Of a stretch of 17,033 nt of DNA, positions 6,689-15,359 are shown one piece after another. Under the pieces are notes generated by a model. It saw nothing but the letters and a program-made list of their open reading frames with translations, made no database searches and was not told where the DNA came from. A program made the position numbers and the translations under genes. The DNA comes from Desulfobacteraceae bacterium. GTDB lineage: Bacteria > Desulfobacterota > Desulfobacteria > Desulfobacterales > SURF-15. Every line of letters starts with the position of its first letter. The first letter of the stretch is position 1. The stretch covers positions 1-17,033 of the forward strand of contig QZKK01000228.1 in assembly GCA_003599475.1 (NCBI GenBank), read 5' to 3'.

Positions 6689-9600
6689 CTACCGGACCGC
6701 CTTTGCGATCTCCGCCTCGATCCGCTCCAGATCGCCGAGCTCGGCCGGTGAAACGAAATAAACCCCGTTGCCGTTTCCGGCTCCCATCCCGCGGAGAAAA
6801 AGGTAAAATACGCCGCCGAGCTGCCGGTCCGGATCGAACCGGTCCCCGAGGGCCTGTTTCAACCAGCGCCTCACCGCCACCGCATAGAGCTTGTACTGGA
6901 GATAATATCCTGCATCCTTCATGCAGGCTTCGAGCGCTTTCCGTCCATACCCGGCCTCGATGCGGTTCGATTTCCAGTCGACAATGAAGTATTTCCCGTT
7001 GTGCCGGAAGATAAGATCCACGAAGCCCCGGATGAAGCCGCAATTTCCTCTTCCGATCTCACAATCCGGAATATTTAACATCCCGCCGGCCGGAAAGGTG
7101 AAGGGATAGTAGAATTCGACTTCGTGAATCCGGTCTTCTTTCTTGACCCGGGAAAGGAGAATCGGTTGCTCCCCGGCATGGACCGTTGTCGTCAGGGTGT
7201 CTGCAACCATCCGGCACACCTGCTGCAGCCAGCGGTTCTCGACCCGGTAGGCATTCATGATTTCGACGATGAGATCTTTTGCTTCGGCCGTTTCCGGAAA
7301 ACCCTCGGGGTTTCCGGTTGCCGCCTGAAAATCGATGTGCTCGAAGATATCGTGAAACATCGATCCCATGTCGGCTCCGCCGGGAAGCTCCGCCTCCGGC
7401 CGAATCGTACGGAGAGGGTCCGAATCGAAAGCGAAATCGCTTTCGTCGTCTTGCCTGTCTTTTTCCCGGACCACCCGAAACCCAGTCTCCGGTAGATGTC
7501 CACGATAGAGTCTTGAATGCAGGCTGGAAAACGATTCGAGCAGGGTTCTTCTGGCCTGGTAACTTTTGTTTAAAGGCAAAAGAGGAAAATCCAGTTGGAT
7601 CGTAGATTCCGAAACGATTGCACCACCGATGGCCGCGGCCCCGCCGGGACCCGTTGCACGATGGGTATCCGGAGCCAGCCAGCCGGCGCCGGGACTGCCG
7701 CTTCCCTCTTGAAAAGCGGAAGAAACGGCCGAGGAAAGAAACCGGCACACCGGTCCCACCCAGCGATATCCGCTCGCAATCGGTAAGAAAGGCACATAGA
7801 GTTTAAACCGCGCTCGGGTCAATGCGACATAGAGGAGCCGCTTGTCCTCCTCGTTTCTTTCCCGATCGTGTCGTTCCCTGCCGCATTTTTTGGAAAGATC
7901 GATGATTTTGCGGATTCCTTTTTCCGGCCGCTCCGGGTCGCTGTCATGGTAAACGTGATACGCGTCGACAGACGTCTGTGTGAGTCCTCCTGCGATAAAA
8001 ACCACCGGAAACTCAAGCCCTTTGCTGACATGCATGGTCATGATCTGCACCTTGCGGGCTTCGGTTTCGATCTGGTGGATATCGGCATCCTCTTCCGCTC
8101 CCACGGTCTGCTTCCGGTAGCTGTCAAGCAGTGCGGAAAGGCCCCTGAAATCCAGATTCTTTCGATAGGAGACATCTTCCAGGTGCTCGAAGATCTGTCG
8201 ATAGTTGGTATATTTCCGGTCCCAATCCCGTGTTCCGGCTTCACGGAAAAGAAGCCCCGAATCTTCCATCAGCGACTGGAAAAGAAGCCCCCATCTCCGG
8301 CTTCGGGCAAGCCCGTGCCAGTGAAACAGCAGTTGTTTGAGCGGGTGAGAAACCGGCAGAGTTTCAACCGCATGCAGGTCGTCGGTTTTATAAGCGAAAA
8401 AAGGCGTCAACAGCGCCTTTTTTGTATCCGGCAGATTTCCCGGACCCGATACCGCGCGGCACATCAGACTCAGATAAAGGGCTTCATCGGAAAGAAACAG
8501 ACCCGGCTTTTTATAAAAGGAATAAGGGATGTAACGATTTGCAAGCTCCGGCTCCAGGAGAAGGGCGTCGGATCTGCCGCGGACAAGGATGCAGATATCG
8601 CCGTAGTCCAGAGGGCGGCGCCCGCTGTTTTTCACCTCGATTTCGATGCCGCCCGAATCGATCAGATGCCGGATTTCCGCGGCAATGAAACGGGCAAGCG
8701 CCGGTTTGGCGCGCCCGGGCGATTCCGATTGGCGAAGATCCACGAAATTGAGCACCGGCCGACCGGAGCGGTCGGCAGCCGGAAAAACGGGCAGATCCTC
8801 TTCGTTCGGTGAACCGGCGTCCTGGTAGCCGATTTCGAATGCGCCCGCCCGATCCTGCGGCGGAAACCATTCCTCGCAGCAGAACAGCCGATTGAATGCC
8901 GCAACGAGCTCCGGCTTGGACCGCCAGTTGGTAGTCAGGGAATAGCGGTTGGCCGAACCGCTTTCAGCCAACCGCTCCATCTTGTTTCTGGCTTCAAGGT
9001 AGGCGTATACGTCGGCGCCGCGAAACGAGTAGATCGCCTGCTTGGGGTCTCCGATCAGAAACAGCAGGTTCCGGCAGGATTTCTCGGTTCGATCGAGGAA
9101 CAGCCGCTCGAAAATCCGCCATTGGACCGGATCCGTATCCTGAAATTCGTCCACGAAGGCAACCTTGTATTTGGCTCGCAGCGTTTGCATCAACTGCGTC
9201 GAATGCGCGTCGTGCAAGGCGGAGGCCACCCGGCTGAGCATATCCTCGTAGCTGATCCAGCCGTTTCGCCGCTTGAACCGGGCCGCATCTGTTTGAAGGG
9301 TCTTGACGGCATCGACCGCGAGATAATGCGAAAGATCGGTTACGGCTTCCGCCAGGCACGCCAAACAGTCTGAGATCGTTTCAAGATTCGAACATACCTG
9401 GATATTTTCCCCGGCTTTTGTCCAATTGGCCGGCACGAGGCATTCGATTCCCTGCCTGTCGGAAGATTTTACCGTCTGGATCCTTTCGATCAGCTCCAGC
9501 AAAGGCTCAAATTCAAAACGGTTCTCATCGAACCGGGACAGGTAGTCTTCAAGGGGGGTCACCATCTTTTCCATCAGCGATTTTTTGCTTCGGGCATTGA

Positions 9601-10291
9601 TGTTCAACCGGTTGAAGCCCTCTGAAAATGCCGGGGCGGCCCCGATCAGGGTCTTTAGCTCCAGGAGCCTCGCGACGATTGCGGATCGAATTTGCCGAAA
9701 GCTTCGGCCGTCTGCATCGGGTCTGATTTCATCCCCGACATCGGGGCGAAAAACCCGCCTGGCAAGGGTTGCCACCATCGAAAGAAGCCGGTCCTTCCGG
9801 GCGGCAAACCCGGCCGCGCGCAGGATTTCGGGTAAATCCGAACCATAGGTCTGCGGCCAGTCCTTCCGCATCTGCTCCCGCAGCAGAGCATCGAAAATCG
9901 GGGTGTCATCGACGAGCTCGTTTTGAAAAAGACTGCCGTTTTCGAAAGCGAAGTCTTTTAAAACCGTGTGGCAGAAACCGTGGATGGTATAGATGGATGC
10001 CGTGTCGAAGGCGTCCAGGGTGTCTCTGATTTTTTCGACCCCGCTTTCGCAGGCGCTCTCCCCGATCTCCTGTTCGAGCTTTTGCCGGATCCGCAGTTTC
10101 AGTTCGGAGGTCGCCTTTTCCGTAAAGGTCACCACCAGGATATTTTCAAGCGCGACGTCCTGTCTTTCCTTCAGAAGCCTGACCACCAGGTTTTCCAGGG
10201 TGTAGGTCTTGCCGGTGCCGGCGGACGCTTCGATGAGTGCATGCCGGGTCAAATCGATCTTTGCGATGTCATCCACAAGCGTATAGGTCAT
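6689..10291 (-). CDS. recB: RecB subunit of exonuclease V (3'-5' helicase and nuclease)
   Basis: RecB supplies the slow 3'-5' motor and the only nuclease site of RecBCD, and loads RecA after Chi. The 1200-residue protein has Walker A ASAGTGKT (22-29), Walker B VDEFQDTD (Asp381), IGDPKQAIYSFRGAD, TMHVSKGLEFPVVF and LLYVALTRARFKLY, all superfamily 1A motifs. The C-terminal nuclease domain shows His980 in GSMFHDIFEH, Asp1092 in GFVDLIF, Asp1105 and Lys1107 in DWKSN, then YYLQYKLY. The Asp-Asp-Lys spacing (13 and 2) equals that of E. coli Asp1067, Asp1080 and Lys1082, so the nuclease should be active. The start at 10291 has GGGAG about 6 nt upstream and lies 31 bp after the recC stop, which indicates one transcript. 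No ptrA-type protease gene is inserted between recC and recB, unlike in E. coli. Confidence 0.96.
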   Translation of the reverse strand: MTYTLVDDIAKIDLTRHALIEASAGTGKTYTLENLVVRLLKERQDVALENILVVTFTEKATSELKLRIRQKLEQEIGESACESGVEKIRDTLDAFDTASIYTIHGFCHTVLKDFAFENGSLFQNELVDDTPIFDALLREQMRKDWPQTYGSDLPEILRAAGFAARKDRLLSMVATLARRVFRPDVGDEIRPDADGRSFRQIRSAIVARLLELKTLIGAAPAFSEGFNRLNINARSKKSLMEKMVTPLEDYLSRFDENRFEFEPLLELIERIQTVKSSDRQGIECLVPANWTKAGENIQVCSNLETISDCLACLAEAVTDLSHYLAVDAVKTLQTDAARFKRRNGWISYEDMLSRVASALHDAHSTQLMQTLRAKYKVAFVDEFQDTDPVQWRIFERLFLDRTEKSCRNLLFLIGDPKQAIYSFRGADVYAYLEARNKMERLAESGSANRYSLTTNWRSKPELVAAFNRLFCCEEWFPPQDRAGAFEIGYQDAGSPNEEDLPVFPAADRSGRPVLNFVDLRQSESPGRAKPALARFIAAEIRHLIDSGGIEIEVKNSGRRPLDYGDICILVRGRSDALLLEPELANRYIPYSFYKKPGLFLSDEALYLSLMCRAVSGPGNLPDTKKALLTPFFAYKTDDLHAVETLPVSHPLKQLLFHWHGLARSRRWGLLFQSLMEDSGLLFREAGTRDWDRKYTNYRQIFEHLEDVSYRKNLDFRGLSALLDSYRKQTVGAEEDADIHQIETEARKVQIMTMHVSKGLEFPVVFIAGGLTQTSVDAYHVYHDSDPERPEKGIRKIIDLSKKCGRERHDRERNEEDKRLLYVALTRARFKLYVPFLPIASGYRWVGPVCRFLSSAVSSAFQEGSGSPGAGWLAPDTHRATGPGGAAAIGGAIVSESTIQLDFPLLPLNKSYQARRTLLESFSSLHSRLYRGHLPETGFRVVREKDRQDDESDFAFDSDPLRTIRPEAELPGGADMGSMFHDIFEHIDFQAATGNPEGFPETAEAKDLIVEIMNAYRVENRWLQQVCRMVADTLTTTVHAGEQPILLSRVKKEDRIHEVEFYYPFTFPAGGMLNIPDCEIGRGNCGFIRGFVDLIFRHNGKYFIVDWKSNRIEAGYGRKALEACMKDAGYYLQYKLYAVAVRRWLKQALGDRFDPDRQLGGVFYLFLRGMGAGNGNGVYFVSPAELGDLERIEAEIAKAVR

Positions 10292-10322
10292 GGTCGCTCC
10301 CGGTATGGAGTCTGTTGAAAAC

Positions 10323-13300
10323 CTAGGAACCCGCCGACTCGAAGTAGATTTTGAACCGGCGTCGGACCCGGTCGAAGGCGTCTTGCGGGATCACCGGTTT
10401 TACGATCCGGATCAGGTAGTCTTCCTCTTCTGCAAAGGCCTCTTTCATTTCAGCGGCAAACTGCATCCGAGCGGCCTCATCGATTTCTTTCTCCGGCGTT
10501 TTGTGAGGCCGAACGGTCCGCGACGTCCCCACTTCAAAAGGGAGCCACGCCGTCTGCGACGGATCGAGAAAATCGGATACAAGTTTCTTTAGATACGCCT
10601 CCGCTTTTTGCGGGTCGAATTCGTATCGCCACTCCCTGACGATGTCCCGGTAGACCACATGGAGCCGGATGCCGGAGGCTTCGATCCATCGTCTGCTCTC
10701 ATCCCCGGCAAGGCAAAGCAGATAAGACAGAACCGGTTCCAGGACGTATCGATCCGGATCGGCCGGCTTTTTGGCGGAGCCGCTCAAAACCAGTGCGTGC
10801 CAGGCTCCTTCTCCGTCCTGCCACATCCAGGGGAGCTGCCCGTGCAGCTCCACTTCCTGAGCGGCGGTATCCGATCCGGAATCTGCGGCCCGTACCGAAA
10901 GGGTGAAAGGGTCGAACCGCTTCAGGGAAAGACCGCTTTCCGAAGGAAGCGCTTCCTGTGCGGGTTCTCCGATCGATACGGCTCTGAACAGCTTTTTTGC
11001 CGAATGCATCTTCTCCAGAACCGGCCGGATCGTTTCCACGATTCTTCCGACCTCCTCCCGGATCGCCTCCCGGTCCGTATCGGCAAATGCGCCTTCCGGG
11101 GTCTGGTTCTTTCGCCCGCAGGCATCATAGATCAGATGATAAAAGGCTCCGGCATCCGGTGCTGCACAACCGGTCTTCTTTGCGGCAAAACAGGCAGCCA
11201 GCCAGCATCGGACCGGTTCCATCTTCAGTCGATAATCCAGCGGAAATTCCGAAAAAAACGGTTCGTCTTCCCGCAGCACCACATCTTCGATGGTTTCTTC
11301 CTCGTCATAGAGGCCAAGATGCCGCCGGATCTTTTCCCGGACGGGGTGCTCCAGAAATTTTTTCAACTGTCCCATCGTGATTTTTTCAACCGTCCGGTCG
11401 GCCGCTGCGGATGCCGCGGCCCCGATGGAAAGATCCGGTTCGAAGCGTGAAACCCTTTTCAGATCATCGGCTGAAGCCTGGGCAGTAAAGGATTTCCACA
11501 GCCGATGGCTCCGGTAGTATGTCACCCGGTCCGCCAGCGAATCGTTTACCAGCACGTCGCTGAAAGCGTCGACGGCCTCTTGCGCCAGGTAACGGCCGCT
11601 GGCTCCGGATAACGGAATCTCTGCAACCCGAAACATCTGTCCGTCCGGTAGGATCTCCTGTTCCACGTATCGTTTGAGCTGGTTGACAACGCTGCAGGGC
11701 TGCTGCAGGCGATCTTTCTGAAGATCCCTCGAAACATAGCCGATGTAGAGCTTCTTCCGCACGGAAAGCAGCATTTCAAGAAAGAGGAAGCCGTTTCGTT
11801 CCGGAAGGCTGATATCGCCGATCCGCCGCTTCGACAGCCGAAGATCCAGTGTCGAATGCTCGGCCCTGCCGGGGAAGTTTCCTTCTTCCATTCCGAGGAC
11901 GTAAACGATGTCAAACGGAATCGGTCGCATCGGCTGCAGGCCGGAGATGGTCACCCCGCCGGTCAGATAATTGCCGTGGCCGCCGGAGATGGCTCCGAGA
12001 TTGGCGCGGATAAATTCTTTGATCAGATGGATGTCCAGGTCGATGTCCAGGTCGATATCCAAGCCGATATCGGGATCGGCAGCCGGGGTCGAGGCCGGTT
12101 TTTCCCCCTGCAGCCGGTCGTAGAGCGTAAGGGTGTCAAATGCCCGCACAAGCGCCTTCCGGACGGCGGTTTCTCCCTTCAAACCCTCCGGTATTTCGAT
12201 GAGCTCGTCGCAGGTCTGAAAGAAGCGCTGCTTCCACTGCCCGCCCCCGATGCCTCCGGCCTTCAGCCGGCCAACGGCACGCTGCAGGGTTTCGATAATC
12301 CTGCAAAACTTTTCTACCAGATCCGGAGCGCCGGTCGTAAGATCGCTGTACGGAACGAATCCCTGGTAATTCGCAAACCCCGACAGGTCCGTCACTTCGG
12401 GTTCCGCCATGATCCGTGCCAGACGAAGGCGCTGCAGTCCCTGCTTCCAGGTGAAGTTGCCGCTTGGCGGATATCCCCTGGCCTCTTTCGACTCCCGATC
12501 GAAGGTATGAAAGATGTTCAATGCACCGGTCCAGTTCGCCCATGCCTGGACTTCGTCGGGGCCGATCTTCCAGCGGCTCATGAAACATGGGTTTAAAATC
12601 AGATCGAAAACTTCGTTTCTGGAAAACCGCCCCGCGGCCAGCTTCACAATTGCCGTAACCGCCTTCCCGTAGACGCTCTCGATCGAGGCGTGCGAATCCA
12701 CCAGGTTGTAAGCGAGTTGTCCGGGGCAGCGGTTGAAAACGGAATCGAACGCCGGTTTGTAAGCGGAAATATCCGGCACGAGAATGGCGATATCGGTCTG
12801 CTGCAGCGTTTCATCCTGTTCGAGGTTGAAAAGGATGCTGTTGTATACGGTTTCAACCTCCCTGTAGCGGCTGGGGCATGCAACGATCTGAAGCGATCGA
12901 TCCTGTAAGGAACGCTCCCCGGGTTGAGACAGCGTGAGGATGTCGTTTTGGATGCGCTGCAGGATGCCGGCGGGTTGTTTCGGAGTCTTGAAACAGGCGT
13001 TGAAATCGTAATCGGTCAGTCCGCACAGCAGCCGGATGCTCTCACGCCCTGGCTTCCCCCATGCCGCCAGCAGCGCATTGTCCGCCTGCCGCAAGAGTTG
13101 GCCCCGCTCCTGTTCATCGGCTTGCAGGGCAAGCGTCCGGACGTTTCTTCTCCGGATCCACCGCTTTTCCCGCGGTGTCCGGAGATCCTCCCAGAATTCC
13201 CTGGAAGGATTCATGGTGTAGATATGGATTGCATAACAGGCCTGAAGCCTGCCGATAAGCGTCAGATGAAAATTGGATATCTGGGAGAGGCCGAAGAAAT

Positions 13301-13973
13301 GGATGTTTTTCAGGTTTGCCGCTTCCGCTTCATCCGGACGATTGTTTGAAAGCACACAGTCGGCATATTCCATCACCGAAAGCAGCCGCTTTCCCGTTCG
13401 GCCCGCGAGGTCTTCCCTTAAAAGCTTCAACCGGAGATACAGCTTCTGCTGGCACCGCTCCATACCCTCTGTTACGGTCTCCGGCGCCGACCACTTCCGG
13501 ATCATATCGGTGCGGTGAAATTCGTATTCCTTGAAGAGATGGGCCAATCTTTCGGAAAGCTGCCAGATTCTCGCCGCATCCTGCGGCCTTTCCTTATCTT
13601 CTTCTCCTTCTCCGAAAAGATATTTTGCGACCGGTAAAAAATCGATGTCGCTGCGATCCAGGTTTTGCAGAATGTAAAGAAGAAAAATTTCAAGCTGCTC
13701 TTTATCCATCCGATCGGGTTTACTCTCCCCGGAGTCGAATGCCGCGAGCATTTCCCACAGACCCGATTCAAGGAACCGGAACTCGACATTCATCAGGATC
13801 GAATTCTTCCCGGACAGAAAAAGCTGAAGCCATTTGGCCAGATTTGCACTGGGGACAATCACGACGGGCGGTTCGAAGATATCGGCCTTGCCCCGGACCT
13901 CGTCCGTTAAAATCCGTGCGAACTTTTCCGCCAGTTCATCCAACTGATTGCTGAAATAAAGCTCAATGGTCAT
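10323..13973 (-). CDS. recC: RecC subunit of exonuclease V (Chi-scanning subunit)
   Basis: RecC holds RecB and RecD together, splits the duplex and scans the 3' strand for Chi. The 1216-residue product (E. coli 1122) begins MTIELYFSNQLDELAEKFARIL and contains VVIVPSANLAKWLQLFLS. It also has the conserved LQIVACPSRYREVETVYNSI segment and PFDIVYVLGMEEGNFPGR in the inactivated helicase core. The degenerate nuclease fold is at the C-terminus. A run of Asp-Ile-Asp-Leu repeats at about residues 636-648 comes from a 12-bp DNA tandem repeat and is not a normal family feature. The ATG at 13973 has GGCGGGA about 6 nt upstream, partly inside a leader hairpin. It is the first gene of the recC-recB-recD operon and probably drives all three. 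Confidence 0.94.
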   Translation of the reverse strand: MTIELYFSNQLDELAEKFARILTDEVRGKADIFEPPVVIVPSANLAKWLQLFLSGKNSILMNVEFRFLESGLWEMLAAFDSGESKPDRMDKEQLEIFLLYILQNLDRSDIDFLPVAKYLFGEGEEDKERPQDAARIWQLSERLAHLFKEYEFHRTDMIRKWSAPETVTEGMERCQQKLYLRLKLLREDLAGRTGKRLLSVMEYADCVLSNNRPDEAEAANLKNIHFFGLSQISNFHLTLIGRLQACYAIHIYTMNPSREFWEDLRTPREKRWIRRRNVRTLALQADEQERGQLLRQADNALLAAWGKPGRESIRLLCGLTDYDFNACFKTPKQPAGILQRIQNDILTLSQPGERSLQDRSLQIVACPSRYREVETVYNSILFNLEQDETLQQTDIAILVPDISAYKPAFDSVFNRCPGQLAYNLVDSHASIESVYGKAVTAIVKLAAGRFSRNEVFDLILNPCFMSRWKIGPDEVQAWANWTGALNIFHTFDRESKEARGYPPSGNFTWKQGLQRLRLARIMAEPEVTDLSGFANYQGFVPYSDLTTGAPDLVEKFCRIIETLQRAVGRLKAGGIGGGQWKQRFFQTCDELIEIPEGLKGETAVRKALVRAFDTLTLYDRLQGEKPASTPAADPDIGLDIDLDIDLDIHLIKEFIRANLGAISGGHGNYLTGGVTISGLQPMRPIPFDIVYVLGMEEGNFPGRAEHSTLDLRLSKRRIGDISLPERNGFLFLEMLLSVRKKLYIGYVSRDLQKDRLQQPCSVVNQLKRYVEQEILPDGQMFRVAEIPLSGASGRYLAQEAVDAFSDVLVNDSLADRVTYYRSHRLWKSFTAQASADDLKRVSRFEPDLSIGAAASAAADRTVEKITMGQLKKFLEHPVREKIRRHLGLYDEEETIEDVVLREDEPFFSEFPLDYRLKMEPVRCWLAACFAAKKTGCAAPDAGAFYHLIYDACGRKNQTPEGAFADTDREAIREEVGRIVETIRPVLEKMHSAKKLFRAVSIGEPAQEALPSESGLSLKRFDPFTLSVRAADSGSDTAAQEVELHGQLPWMWQDGEGAWHALVLSGSAKKPADPDRYVLEPVLSYLLCLAGDESRRWIEASGIRLHVVYRDIVREWRYEFDPQKAEAYLKKLVSDFLDPSQTAWLPFEVGTSRTVRPHKTPEKEIDEAARMQFAAEMKEAFAEEEDYLIRIVKPVIPQDAFDRVRRRFKIYFESAGS
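12031..12066 (-). repeat. In-frame 12-bp tandem repeat inside recC
   Basis: Two identical 12-bp units (ATGTCCAGGTCG on the plus strand, 12031-12042 and 12043-12054) are followed by a diverged third (ATATCCAAGCCG). Because 12 is a multiple of three, gain or loss of a unit keeps RecC in frame and only changes the length of an acidic (Asp-Ile/Leu) linker. Confidence 0.9.
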
Positions 13974-13983
13974 TGAGAATCCC

Positions 13984-14036
13984 GCCTGTTTGCAGGCGTC
14001 CTTTTGGTTCGGGGCACCGGTCGCATCCTTGGATGC
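13984..14036 (-). promoter_or_regulatory. recC leader with two short hairpins
   Basis: The region between the promoter candidate and recC can form GCCTG-caaa-CAGGC (13984-13997) and GCATCC/GGATGC (14023-14036, 2-nt loop). The 3' arm of the first hairpin on the minus-strand RNA runs into the GGCGGGA Shine-Dalgarno sequence of recC, so folding could limit translation. The pairing is visible; the regulatory role is inference. Confidence 0.4.
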
Positions 14037-14080
14037 ATCCTTTTCGATCCCTGATTCTTTCCAGCCTAACTATCGCCCTA

Positions 14081-14110
14081 ACTATAGCATAGATCGGATT
14101 GTTCAAGGAT
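14081..14110 (-). promoter_or_regulatory. Candidate extended -10 promoter of recCBD
   Basis: On the minus strand TGC-TATAGT (14089-14081) matches an extended -10 element about 105 bp before the recC ATG. No good -35 box lies at the usual distance, which extended -10 promoters tolerate. The -10 overlaps one copy of a 9-bp direct repeat, CCTAACTAT (plus strand 14065-14073 and 14077-14085, 12-bp period), which could be a regulator site. Confidence 0.45.
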
Positions 14111-14127
14111 CTATCGATGCTTTTAAG

Positions 14128-14486
14128 TCAATCGGCGGTCGAGCTGCCCTTGAGGGGCAAGATGCCACTGAACCTGTTCAGATCGATTCCCTCCAGCGTG
14201 CGCCCATGAACCCGGACGTTGTTTTCGCCATGGTCAAGCTGTTATAAAGGGCTTCAGTCACGGCCTCGACGACCGCGACGAAAAGAGGGGACAAGGATTC
14301 ATCCGCGATGATTTCGATGACCCGCTTCCTCTTCCCTTCGATATTCCTGAGGTTTCGAGTGGAAAAGGCGATGCAGAAATCTCCACTCCCGTGGGCCATG
14401 AAGGAGCCGGTGCGGCCGAGCGCGTGGATGCCTCGCCGGGCAATTCCCGAATCCGTTTCCGGCCCATATTTTCCGCCTTTTTTCAT
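14128..14486 (-). pseudogene. 3' remnant of an S58 (DmpA/L-aminopeptidase) peptidase gene, frameshifted
   Basis: The minus-strand frame ending at 14178 encodes GIARRGIHALGRTGS, AHGSGDFCIAFSTRN and LFVAVVEAVTEALYNSL. This is the C-terminal beta-chain signature of the S58 N-terminal-nucleophile aminopeptidases (DmpA family) as I know it. The reading frame then fails: the expected C-terminus (VHGRTLEGIDLNRF, then GSSTAD and stop at 14130-14128) continues in another frame. One missing base near 14220, in ACAACGTCC, would explain this. The upstream part with the autocleavage site and catalytic Ser is absent: the frame closes at a stop at 14585-14583, and I recognise no N-terminal domain beyond it. 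A dead gene fragment is the simplest reading. It is GC-rich like the core, so it probably decayed in place. Confidence 0.7.
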
Positions 14487-14928
14487 TGCCCGCGGCGTTA
14501 TCGTCCATCCGGAAAGTACCCGGGCAACCGGCGGGATGTCAAGGGTGGGATCCAGAAATCTGCTGCAGGGGCAGCGGCGTTTTCATCGCTTTTTGTCCGA
14601 TTGCCCTAACGAGCCTGCGGATGCCAAGGCGGGTCTTCGGCAAAAGCGAGGGATCGAAACCGTCCATGTAAACCATACGGAGGTCCGAACGAGAGACTGG
14701 ATTCATACTGACGAACATCCGATGGTTAAGTGGTCAATGGTTTGGGAGGTGCTTTCGTTTGCATTCTGGCATCGATAACTGCATGATATACGTACTTGGC
14801 AATTTTTAAGCTTTGAATCACAAATCAATGGTGGAGATTTGGAGACGTGGACAGCACTGAGGGGCGCCGCCGCCCATAAGCGACATGTTCGGCCCATAAG
14901 GCTTAAGGACTTATCATACCGACTTAAT
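14487..14928. other. Gene-poor stretch spanning the shift from GC-rich core to AT-rich flank
   Basis: Open frames cross this stretch on both strands but none has a ribosome site with a recognisable product. The GC-rich half (to about 14770) may be further decayed sequence from the S58 peptidase locus. Composition drops sharply near 14770, and a short direct repeat lies at 14872-14900. Confidence 0.5.
14872..14900. repeat. 20-bp-period direct repeat GCCCATAAG
   Basis: GCCCATAAG occurs at 14872-14880 and 14892-14900 with ACATGT between them, preceded by a GC-rich dyad (GGGCG...CGCCC) and followed by CTTAT (14910-14914), which is inverted to ATAAG. The set sits at the composition boundary, 29 bp past the stop of the 71-residue gene. 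It resembles a recombination or transposon-end arrangement, but I cannot name an element. Confidence 0.5.
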
Positions 14929-15144
14929 CTAAGCAGGAACGATAACAGCTAACTCACCACCGGTATCGTTTACAAAGGCGGTACGGTTATCCTTTTCTTT
15001 AAGCGAGAAGAAGATTTCCTTTTTATTAAAGGCATCAGTTAACACCTCAATGGCCTCTTGCTTTTCAACAAATGTTGTTGTTTTTAGTTCAAGCTGTTGG
15101 TACAAGCTTGGGGCGATTTGAATTTTGAAGACATAAGTGTTCAT
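14929..15144 (-). CDS. Small unknown protein (71 aa)
   Basis: This soluble protein of 71 residues has alternating hydrophobic strands (TYVFKIQI, KEIFFSLKEK, GELAVIVPA) around one helix (about 26-40). That suggests a compact alpha/beta or ferredoxin-like fold. I do not recognise a family. The ATG at 15144 has GGAG 6 nt upstream, which supports translation and argues against the in-frame start 12 bases earlier. Codon use is AT-rich, unlike recBCD. Upstream, ATATCGATAT (15204-15213) is a perfect 10-bp palindrome that could be an operator. Lone small genes like this are typical of accessory regions and could be an antitoxin or a cassette protein, but nothing specific supports either. Confidence 0.65.
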   Translation of the reverse strand: MNTYVFKIQIAPSLYQQLELKTTTFVEKQEAIEVLTDAFNKKEIFFSLKEKDNRTAFVNDTGGELAVIVPA

Positions 15145-15248
15145 TGTTCTCTCCAATTTCAGAACATTTCACGATATTTTGTTTAAAAATGTGCATTTTG
15201 AATATATCGATATCAATAATGTGTCAGCTCGGTTCCAATAATCAATAG

Positions 15249-15290
15249 TTAAGATCCGACCCCAGGCTATTCCCCGACCCCCAGGCTCTT
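15249..15290. repeat. REP/RAYT-like repeat, copy 1 with a partial tandem copy
   Basis: TTAAGATCCGACCCCAGGCT (15249-15268) is identical to 16650-16669 in the same orientation. A second partial copy (CCGACCCCCAGGCT then CTT, to 15290) follows with one extra C. Read on the other strand, the sequence (AGCCTGGGGTCGGATCTTAA) resembles repeats I have seen beside REP-associated Y1 transposases in proteobacterial genomes. That association is from memory; no transposase is present here. Confidence 0.8.
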
Positions 15291-15359
15291 TCCCCATATT
15301 TGAGTCAAAAATCAACGGCCACGCCCGGCGGAGTCAAGTACGTTGATCGAAGCGCAGTG

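Noticed and set aside
7868..8812. 314-codon open frame on the plus strand opposite recB
   Set aside because: Antisense shadow of RecB with no family features of its own.
14308..14778. 156-codon plus-strand open frame
   Set aside because: It overlaps the peptidase S58 remnant on the other strand and has no recognisable features.
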